Assembly (NCBI GenBank): GCA_030590605.1
Contig: JAUUYB010000008.1
Coordinates: 1 to 18,559, forward strand
Reading direction: 5' to 3'
Length of the DNA stretch: 18,559 nt
DNA from: Candidatus Woesearchaeota archaeon
Lineage (GTDB): Archaea > Nanobdellota > Nanobdellia > Woesearchaeales > JAUUYB01
Part shown: piece by piece, positions 13,215 through 18,559 of the stretch
How positions within the stretch are numbered: position 1 is the stretch's first letter
Layout of the letters: each line of letters opens with the position of its first letter
Position numbers and translations under genes: made by a program
The notes under the pieces: model-generated
Seen by the model: only the letters and a program-made list of their open reading frames with translations
The model's database searches: none
What the model was told of the DNA's origin: nothing

Positions 13215-13757
13215 ATGGCCCACACAGCACAGAAAAGAGGAACCAATGGAGTAAATATCACTTCTACTGACAACCCTCACACCATCTATACAGACCTCAC
13301 CGGCGCACTCAGGACTTTCTATGATATTGTGGCAGGGAAGGCATCACAAGAGCTCGTTCAGTCCCATCCCAATCTCCCAAAAACAAGAATAGACGGCCTG
13401 GACTTTATCCAACCTGATCCAATAGATTTTTCAGGATTAGGTCATGGAAAACACATCTTATGTAGCTATCGTCTGGAGCAAAGAGTTAGAGGACACGCAA
13501 AAAAATTAGGGCATATCAACGTCACTTATTCAAAAATTCCGGGTAAAAGATACACTCCTAGCGAAGCTGACTATGCTGTTTCAGACACCTTCGCTTACAC
13601 CAAAGGGTCGCCGGATACCCATTCATTCAACCTGTGGTTCAATACATTTTTGCCTGGAAGAAAAGATACAGCTGTCGCGAGGAAGGGAGAGCGGGATAGG
13701 TTTGTGATGAACCTGGATGAACTTATATCCATATCCCATGCAAATCCATACAGGTAA
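13215..13757 (+). CDS. Hypothetical protein (180 aa), first of a two-gene operon
   Basis: I do not recognise this protein. It is soluble, rich in His, Lys and Arg, with no signal peptide, membrane segment or cysteine cluster (one Cys, in KHILCSYRLEQRVRGHAKKL). The first 40 residues, TGVNITS-like and polar, may be disordered; the rest looks alpha+beta. Motif-like stretches are IDGLDFIQPDPIDFSGLGHG and NLWFNTFLPGRKDT. The basic patch REQ/RGHAKK could bind nucleic acid, but that is only an impression. The start is fixed by a TATA box 27 bases upstream. The next gene begins directly after this stop codon (TAAATG), so the two are co-transcribed and probably work together. Codon use resembles the housekeeping genes here and not the sigma gene. 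Confidence 0.75.
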   Translation: MAHTAQKRGTNGVNITSTDNPHTIYTDLTGALRTFYDIVAGKASQELVQSHPNLPKTRIDGLDFIQPDPIDFSGLGHGKHILCSYRLEQRVRGHAKKLGHINVTYSKIPGKRYTPSEADYAVSDTFAYTKGSPDTHSFNLWFNTFLPGRKDTAVARKGERDRFVMNLDELISISHANPYR

Positions 13758-14636
13758 ATGTCCAGATTGAGTGAACATCGGGAAGAGATGTTTGATTTTC
13801 TCAGGAAGAATATCGCTTGCAAGAAAGTATATCAGGAGCCTGACAGATCGCTGATTGTCAAGAAGCGCAATGCTACATACTGGATCAGGGCTTTTTCCAG
13901 GATCGGCGAAGTCAAACCGGACTTTCATAAGGATCCGACCAATTTTGATGAGGACAGGAGGTATCTCCAGACACTCTATGATGAGATGCTCGAGGTCATC
14001 ACCCAGACTAATCAAAAAGGGTTGATCCCCGGCTTTGTCTTCTTAAAATCGGTTCCAGACAGGAAGAATCTGGGGACCGGAAAGCGTGTCAATGACAGCA
14101 GTTTTGGCAAGCAGTATGTACAGGGAACATCTAGACCCTGGAATGACATGAGGCAGCTTTCACCCCTGGAGGTAGTGATCCAGCAGTTCAATGGGCATCA
14201 TTCTAAGACATCGAATCAATCAGATGGAAAAATGGTGCAAAAAAGATGGAAAGGTAAGATCAGGATAGATGACCATGATGTGCACTATTCATATTTCCCT
14301 GAACTGGCATATTATAACCCTAAAAAGAATCAGCTTGAGATCAATTATTATGCCAAGATAGCTGACACCCTGCCTTTCAAAAGAGATACCTGTCCTGTTT
14401 GCGTCCTTGATAATTCCTCAGATCATCAGGCATGTAAAAGATCAAGAGAGTATGTCAGTTGGGTCAAAGAAAGGACCTTCGCGCGTTATGTCCGCAGAGA
14501 AAGACAGATGAGGATACGTCCGGCTCAAAGAGATACTTCTGTAACCGGAGGAGGGATCGATATCACCTTCGGAATCCTGGACTCCGCCACCCTTCCGAAT
14601 ATTTCTGAAAGATTGAGAATTACGTACTTCAAATAA
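13758..14636 (+). CDS. Hypothetical protein (292 aa) with C-x2-C...C motif, second of a two-gene operon
   Basis: Not recognised. It is a soluble, strongly basic protein. The N-terminal third is helical (MSRLSEHREEMFDFLRKNIA). The middle has charged beta-like segments: KMVQKRWKGKIRIDD and HYSYFPELAYYNPKKNQLEI. Then comes CPVCVLDNSSDHQAC (near residue 213), a C-x2-C-x8-H-x2-C arrangement that could bind zinc. An arginine-rich stretch follows (ERTFARYVRRERQMRIRPAQ), suggesting contact with RNA or DNA, and a final beta-like part with TGGGIDITFG. The ATG directly abuts the upstream stop, which indicates coupled translation. No catalytic motif of a known nuclease, methylase or ligase is visible. 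The Ski2-like helicase follows but has its own promoter. Confidence 0.75.
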   Translation: MSRLSEHREEMFDFLRKNIACKKVYQEPDRSLIVKKRNATYWIRAFSRIGEVKPDFHKDPTNFDEDRRYLQTLYDEMLEVITQTNQKGLIPGFVFLKSVPDRKNLGTGKRVNDSSFGKQYVQGTSRPWNDMRQLSPLEVVIQQFNGHHSKTSNQSDGKMVQKRWKGKIRIDDHDVHYSYFPELAYYNPKKNQLEINYYAKIADTLPFKRDTCPVCVLDNSSDHQACKRSREYVSWVKERTFARYVRRERQMRIRPAQRDTSVTGGGIDITFGILDSATLPNISERLRITYFK

Positions 14637-14641
14637 CGAGA

Positions 14642-14650
14642 TTTTAAATA
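14642..14650 (+). promoter_or_regulatory. TATA box for the Ski2-like helicase
   Basis: TTTTAAATA lies just after the stop of the preceding gene and is centred about 27 bases before ATG 14674, so the helicase is probably made from its own leaderless message. Confidence 0.6.
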
Positions 14651-14673
14651 CCCCTTCTTTCTCGCAAACTCCT

Positions 14674-16581
14674 ATGCAATACAGAGAATTTACTCTCGAC
14701 AAATTCCAGGAAGATTCTGTTCTCGAACTTGAAAAAAACAATTCAGTCGTCGTATCAGCACCGACCGGTTCAGGAAAGACACTTGTAGCGGATTATGTAA
14801 TCGAGATGGACACTAAGAAAGGGAAGAATATCATATACACTGCACCGATAAAGGCACTTTCGAACCAGAAATATAAGGAGTTCTCAGAGCTTTTCGGAAA
14901 AGACAAGGTCGGTCTCCTGACCGGCGACATCACGATCAACCAGGGCGCTCAGATCCAGATAATGACTACAGAGATCTTCAGGAACATGGCGATTACCGGA
15001 GACTCATGCTTAGATAAAGTCTCATACGTCATCTTTGATGAGATCCATTACATCAACGACATAGAACGTGGCCATATCTGGGAAGAATCCATAATATTCG
15101 CTCCTGACCACATGAGATTCCTCTGTCTTTCTGCGACGATCCCTAATGCTGATGAATTCGCTGAATGGATACATTCCATCAAGAAGGACCACATCGTGAA
15201 GACCATCCACCATGATGTGAGGTATGTCCCGCTGCACCATTCGTTCTACACCCGGGAGCTGGGTGTAAGCGATCTTAAAGAGATCAAAGAGATCAAGGAC
15301 ATCCCTGTCCAGAGGAAGAGAAGAAGAGGGAAAAAGCCGGAAAGGCCGGAGATGCCATCCCATGTCGAACTCGTAAACATCCTGAAGGACAAGACACCTA
15401 TACTGTTCTTCACATTCTCAAGATTGCAGTGCCAGAAGCACGCAGTGGAAATAGCTAAGAAGAACTTCTTCAGGCCTGATCCGGAGATAACGAGATATGT
15501 CCGGGAAAAGCTGGCTGATGCACCTGTAGAGATCAACAGGCTCGAATCAGCTAAGACTCTACGGATGATCCTTCCAAGAGGGATCGGTTTCCACCACGCA
15601 GGTCTGATTCCGCAGATGAAAGAGATCGTCGAAGGCCTCTTCGGTATGGGAAAGATAAAAGTCCTATACACTACTGAGACTTTCGCAGTCGGGATCAACA
15701 TGCCGGCTAAGACAGTGTGTTTCGATGCCCTGAGAAAATATGATGGCATCAACTTCAGATATCTGAACTCAAAAGAATACTTCCAGATGGCAGGACGTGC
15801 AGGAAGACGTGGTATAGATAAGGAAGGTTTCGTCTACTCTATGCTCTATCTCCCGAATTTTGAGTATGCCAAGGTCGAACGTTTCACTTCTAAGGATGTC
15901 GAGCCATTGAAATCCCAGTTCAGGATAGAGGTGAATGCAGTGATCAACATGGAGATGCAGCATTCAAAAGAAGAGATCGACAGGATACTTACGCAGAGCC
16001 TCTATGCATTCCAGAATAAGGAACAGGGCATCAGGCAGATCAAGGCGACATATGCGAAACTGTTGAAGAGGCTCAAGAGCACCGGTTACCTGTCACAAGA
16101 AGGCAAAGTCACATGGAAAGGCAGGTTCGCAGCGAGCATTTTCTGCGATGAAGTCCAGATCTCTGAAGTGTTCTCTACAGATTACTACAAGAATTTTTCA
16201 GACTATCAGATTCTCCTCTACATAACATGCCTCGTATATGAGCATAGGGACAAGACCAGGTTCTACAAGAGATACCCGTCCAAGGAGATGACTGATCTCA
16301 AGAAGAAACTGAAGAACCATCCGATACTGAAAGCAGATACCCGGTGGAGACAGATGAGCAAGATCTCAGCTTTTGTCTACCCTATAATGCATGGAGGGGA
16401 TTTCTTTGATATCCTTGACCTTACAAATCTTCTCGAAGGGGATATAATCAGGATATACAGCCAGGTATTGGACCGCATATCTCAGATATTGAAGGCTACT
16501 GACGAACCTGATCTCATGATGAAGATGAAGAGATGCAGAAAGATAGTCGAGGACTGCATGAAAGATATCTCAAGGATATGA
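14674..16581 (+). CDS. Ski2/Mtr4-like DExH RNA helicase
   Basis: A 635-residue superfamily 2 helicase. Motif I is APTGSGKT (29-36), with TAPIKALSNQKY as motif Ia and LTGD as Ib. Motif II is DEIH (122-125), the variant typical of Mtr4/Ski2. Motif III is LSATIPN, with IGFHHAGLIP and TTETFAVGINMPA after it, and motif VI is QMAGRAGRRG. A short basic insert (QRKRRRGKKPERP, about 214-226) stands where Ski2-like proteins have a linker. The C-terminal ~200 residues are helical, as in the DSHCT region of this family. It is shorter than eukaryotic Mtr4 and lacks the arch domain. Known relatives unwind RNA for the exosome. The archaeal DNA helicase Hel308 is a cousin, but DEIH and the C-terminus fit the Ski2/Mtr4 side better. 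An RNA-processing role is inferred. A T-rich terminator follows. Confidence 0.88.
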   Translation: MQYREFTLDKFQEDSVLELEKNNSVVVSAPTGSGKTLVADYVIEMDTKKGKNIIYTAPIKALSNQKYKEFSELFGKDKVGLLTGDITINQGAQIQIMTTEIFRNMAITGDSCLDKVSYVIFDEIHYINDIERGHIWEESIIFAPDHMRFLCLSATIPNADEFAEWIHSIKKDHIVKTIHHDVRYVPLHHSFYTRELGVSDLKEIKEIKDIPVQRKRRRGKKPERPEMPSHVELVNILKDKTPILFFTFSRLQCQKHAVEIAKKNFFRPDPEITRYVREKLADAPVEINRLESAKTLRMILPRGIGFHHAGLIPQMKEIVEGLFGMGKIKVLYTTETFAVGINMPAKTVCFDALRKYDGINFRYLNSKEYFQMAGRAGRRGIDKEGFVYSMLYLPNFEYAKVERFTSKDVEPLKSQFRIEVNAVINMEMQHSKEEIDRILTQSLYAFQNKEQGIRQIKATYAKLLKRLKSTGYLSQEGKVTWKGRFAASIFCDEVQISEVFSTDYYKNFSDYQILLYITCLVYEHRDKTRFYKRYPSKEMTDLKKKLKNHPILKADTRWRQMSKISAFVYPIMHGGDFFDILDLTNLLEGDIIRIYSQVLDRISQILKATDEPDLMMKMKRCRKIVEDCMKDISRI

Positions 16582-16582
16582 T

Positions 16583-16606
16583 TTCTTTTTTTACTTTTGT
16601 CTTTCT
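16583..16606 (+). terminator. T-rich archaeal-type terminator after the helicase
   Basis: TTTCTTTTTTTACTTTTGTCTTTC begins right after the helicase stop codon. Oligo-T tracts without a hairpin are the usual archaeal termination signal. Confidence 0.55.
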
Positions 16607-16627
16607 CTAGTGGTTAAAACCATAACA

Positions 16628-16664
16628 TTTTTATATCATCAACCCATCCTGATAATCAGAGGGG
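16628..16664 (+). promoter_or_regulatory. Promoter and ribosome site of the 16673-18506 operon
   Basis: TATA box TTTTTATAT at 16628-16636 predicts a start near 16660, and GAGGGGATGA at 16658-16667 lies just before ATG 16673. These signals rule out the longer open frame beginning at 16610, which would read through the TATA box. Confidence 0.55.
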
Positions 16665-16672
16665 ATGAGAAC

Positions 16673-16822
16673 ATGCCAAAAGACCTAAATGAAAAAGTCA
16701 TCGATCTTGAAAAAAAATACGAACAGCTTATCAAAGACGATCCGATCAAACAGGCTGCAATTGCGCTTGGTGTTGGTGTTGCGATCGGTCTGGTAGCGGC
16801 TTTGTTGATGAAAAGAAAATGA
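16673..16822 (+). CDS. Small tail-anchored membrane protein (49 aa), YqjD/DUF883-like
   Basis: A 49-residue protein with a soluble helical N-terminus (MPKDLNEKVIDLEKKYEQLI) and one C-terminal membrane helix rich in small residues (ALGVGVAIGLVAALL) ending in MKRK. This layout, with a glycine-zipper helix and basic end, resembles the C-terminus of bacterial YqjD/ElaB (DUF883) membrane proteins, some of which have been described as ribosome-associated. The match is by pattern only. The start is supported by a GAGGGGA ribosome site nine bases upstream. Its stop overlaps the start of the next membrane protein (ATGA), again as in the bacterial yqjD-yqjE pair. Confidence 0.65.
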   Translation: MPKDLNEKVIDLEKKYEQLIKDDPIKQAAIALGVGVAIGLVAALLMKRK

Positions 16823-17106
16823 TAAAAGAAATAACAAGTCTATTGCATGAAGTATTCAAGAGTACAGAAAGTAACATCAGTCGGATGGTGAACAAGGCAG
16901 AACAGACAGCATGGAAGAAACTCTACTCCCTCAAAATATTCGTGACTAGGACTGCACTCGAGATCTCTCTGCTCTTATTCGGAATCGGGTTCTTCCTCAT
17001 CGGACTCGTCCTCCTGTTAGGGAACATCATAAGGATAGACATCCTGCTCCTCCTCCTTGGACTCATCCTGATCAACATCGTCCTCATCTTCGGCAGATTC
17101 AAGTGA
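16819..17106 (+). CDS. Two-helix membrane protein (95 aa), YqjE/holin-superfamily-like
   Basis: A 95-residue protein with an amphipathic N-terminal helix of about 45 residues (SLLHEVFKSTESNISRMVNK), then two hydrophobic helices at about 46-66 and 72-90 joined by NIIRID. In shape it resembles bacterial YqjE-type proteins (DUF1469, 'phage holin superfamily III' by name). It is co-translated with the 49-residue tail-anchored protein through an ATGA overlap. The similarity is of architecture and gene order, and I did not recognise specific conserved residues. The XRE-type regulator gene starts 20 bases downstream and is probably in the same operon. Confidence 0.62.
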   Translation: MIKEITSLLHEVFKSTESNISRMVNKAEQTAWKKLYSLKIFVTRTALEISLLLFGIGFFLIGLVLLLGNIIRIDILLLLLGLILINIVLIFGRFK

Positions 17107-17126
17107 TCCCTCCCTGAGGTTGACAG

Positions 17127-18506
17127 ATGGTACTTAAGAATATTCTAGAAGAAAAAGAGCTTACAGATCTTCTTGGAGCCCCTCTAAAGAGAGACGAACT
17201 TCTCATAGAAAGGTTTTGCTTTGACTATGGACAGCTTGAAGATATCCGTTCATACAAAAGAAATGAACAGCGTATCGATCTTGCTGCCCAGCTTCTCCTA
17301 AAAAATATCAGAGAAAACAACTTGGTCAAACGCAAAGACGAAGGGGCTCAGATCACTACGATCACCCTTGCTGCGATAATAGAGAAAGATTGGTATAGGC
17401 GTAAGATCCACACTAACCGCACATCAAAAGCTATCAGGCGACTCGTAGGTAATCCTAAAGATATCGTAACTGGACGTCTGATTCCCCCCGCCACACATTT
17501 TCTCAGGGAAAAGTATGATGCATATCATGGAAATCTCTTTGAAGCTGAAAGAGTATACCCTAACTTTTCTGCGACCCCTTTCGATTGGCAGAACAGCGTG
17601 ACTATCCCGCTTGATATGGGATTCAATGAATGCCTTCTGTTAGGTGTGCTTGGGTTTATTGCCTATAAACCCCTAAACCGTCCTGGACTCATCAGGTTGA
17701 ACATGAAGAAACTGACCCGCAAAGGAAAGAATGACCCTAACTATCAGTTTCTTGAAACGATATCTTCATTCATCCGGAACCAATACAATATCATAGCAGA
17801 ATCGAAAATAGAGGATAAGCCTATCGACGTCGAGAACGGCTTGGAGACTAACCAGAAGAAAGTGATGGAATGCATCGAATTCCTGGGTAACGGTCCAGTC
17901 ATATCTTATTATCTTACCCCATATCTCCAGTTCTCCTCGAAAGCCATTAAATCCTGGATAACCCAAGACCTAGGCCTGGGCGGAGATCCCGAAAAAGTAT
18001 TCGAGGTCTTTAAAGAAAGAACACAGTTGGAAGGTCTTTTTGCCGGCGGGATTTCAAGGACGAATATCAACTATCGGGGTGGAAGCGCAGTGTTCTCTTT
18101 AAGGCTAAAAAATCAGTTCTATATGTCGATGATGAGCAAGTTAGGGACTGAGTTGGGATACCCCATAGCTCCGCCTAATTCGAGAAAGCTTCTCATCCAG
18201 AACAGGGCTCTTGTATGGGACCTCTATCGAAGAGGGCATTACCTCCATCCGATGCATAGGATGGAAATCGGAAATTATCATCAGCCGAACATACCTTCAT
18301 GGGAACTTGGTCAGGAGACCTTGGGAGGAAAGATATCCTATCTCAGAAATCAGGCCCATCTCTCACAGGTACGGTTTGCAGACCTGCTCGGAGTGACCCC
18401 CACATCTGTCGAGAACTGGGAAGCAGACAAAAACACACCAAGAGAGAACATATTAGACAAGATCACTGTTTATTTCAATCTTCCAAAAGACCGGCTTATC
18501 AAATAG
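17127..18506 (+). CDS. LAGLIDADG-like protein with C-terminal XRE helix-turn-helix; probable DNA-binding regulator
   Basis: A 459-residue protein with no signal peptide. Residues about 400-457 are a clear XRE/Cro helix-turn-helix (GGKISYLRNQAHLSQVRFAD, then LLGVTPTSVENWE). The middle resembles a two-copy LAGLIDADG fold. LLLGVLGFIAY (170-180) could be the first motif helix. LEGLFAGGIS (301-310) could be the second, followed by the family-like run SAVFSLRLKN...MSKLGTELGY and SRKLLIQNRALVWDLYRRG. The acidic residues that bind metal in homing endonucleases are missing (AGG instead of D-x-D/G), so cutting activity is unlikely. The N-terminal 110 residues are helical and basic. A degraded LAGLIDADG core joined to a helix-turn-helix recalls bacterial WhiA. 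GAGGTTGA before the ATG supports the start. The helix-turn-helix is firm; the LAGLIDADG link is inference. Confidence 0.75.
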   Translation: MVLKNILEEKELTDLLGAPLKRDELLIERFCFDYGQLEDIRSYKRNEQRIDLAAQLLLKNIRENNLVKRKDEGAQITTITLAAIIEKDWYRRKIHTNRTSKAIRRLVGNPKDIVTGRLIPPATHFLREKYDAYHGNLFEAERVYPNFSATPFDWQNSVTIPLDMGFNECLLLGVLGFIAYKPLNRPGLIRLNMKKLTRKGKNDPNYQFLETISSFIRNQYNIIAESKIEDKPIDVENGLETNQKKVMECIEFLGNGPVISYYLTPYLQFSSKAIKSWITQDLGLGGDPEKVFEVFKERTQLEGLFAGGISRTNINYRGGSAVFSLRLKNQFYMSMMSKLGTELGYPIAPPNSRKLLIQNRALVWDLYRRGHYLHPMHRMEIGNYHQPNIPSWELGQETLGGKISYLRNQAHLSQVRFADLLGVTPTSVENWEADKNTPRENILDKITVYFNLPKDRLIK

Positions 18507-18522
18507 AGCCGACAAGCGGCTA

Positions 18523-18559
18523 TTATGAAATCCTCGCTACTATCGTCAGTCCGAGCTTC
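18523..18559 (-). CDS. Possible C-terminus of a further gene (runs off the right edge)
   Basis: On the minus strand the last codons read KLGLTIVARIS followed by TAA and TAG. This looks like a natural protein end and sits in the space after the convergent 459-residue gene. Eleven codons are too few to name a family. Confidence 0.25.
   Translation of the reverse strand, partial: KLGLTIVARIS

Noticed and set aside
16610..16672. Longer start for the 49-residue membrane protein
   Set aside because: The extension covers the TATA box and ribosome site and adds no family-like sequence.
4242..18531. GGCTATTATGAAA occurs at 4242-4254 and again at 18519-18531
   Set aside because: A shared 13-mer is expected several times by chance in a window of this length, and the flanks do not match.

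Overview
This window is most likely a piece of an uncultured archaeal genome, probably a small-genome lineage of the DPANN kind (lineage is my inference). The archaeal signs are seen directly. Most genes that head a transcription unit have an A/T-rich TATA-like box centred about 24-28 bases before the start codon, as expected for leaderless archaeal transcripts. Genes with longer leaders or inside operons carry GGAG/GGTG-type ribosome sites. There is also an archaeal-type CTP-dependent riboflavin kinase with a winged-helix domain, an archaeal/eukaryotic-type tRNA methylthiotransferase and a Ski2/Mtr4-like helicase. Genes are packed tightly, with ATGA overlaps inside operons and short overlaps between convergent genes.

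Layout. Positions 1-1253 (minus) hold a sugar-phosphate unit: a nucleotidyltransferase fused to a ribbon-helix-helix DNA-binding domain, then a phosphohexomutase-like gene that runs off the left edge. Across a promoter region rich in short repeats (1299-1358) a 39-residue ORF is read the other way. Positions 1489-5860 are housekeeping: tRNA methylthiotransferase (minus), RDD membrane protein and SppA-like protease (plus, overlapping), and a full-length fused GMP synthase. Positions 5844-9351 hold two divergent lipoproteins, then a coiled-coil protein and a membrane-anchored alpha/beta hydrolase in one operon. Positions 9454-11955 hold riboflavin kinase and an EamA transporter (ATGA overlap), a lipoprotein with a cysteine cluster and a small membrane protein; a 45-residue membrane ORF (11952-12089, minus) converges on it.

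The most striking part is 12100-13200, an A/T-rich stretch with a bacterial-type sigma-70 factor on the minus strand. Regions 1.2, 2, 3 and 4 can all be recognised. An in-frame TGA separates regions 1.2-3 from region 4, and region 4 starts again at its own ATG. A near-perfect palindromic archaeal TATA box lies at the right distance upstream. Behind it on the same strand is a Cys/His-rich small ORF that reads well only if one base is removed from a seven-base homopolymer. Bacterial-like sigma factors have been reported in uncultured archaeal single-cell genomes (Rinke et al. 2013), so the class is not new. The split, the context and the function remain open.

Positions 13215-14636 are two abutting genes of unknown function. 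A Ski2-like helicase follows (14674-16581). Positions 16673-18506 are a likely operon of two small membrane proteins that recall the bacterial YqjD/YqjE pair and a 459-residue protein. That protein ends in an XRE-type helix-turn-helix, and its middle looks like a LAGLIDADG fold that has lost its catalytic acids. A few codons of a further minus-strand gene may be present at the right edge. I saw no rRNA, tRNA, CRISPR array or insertion sequence.
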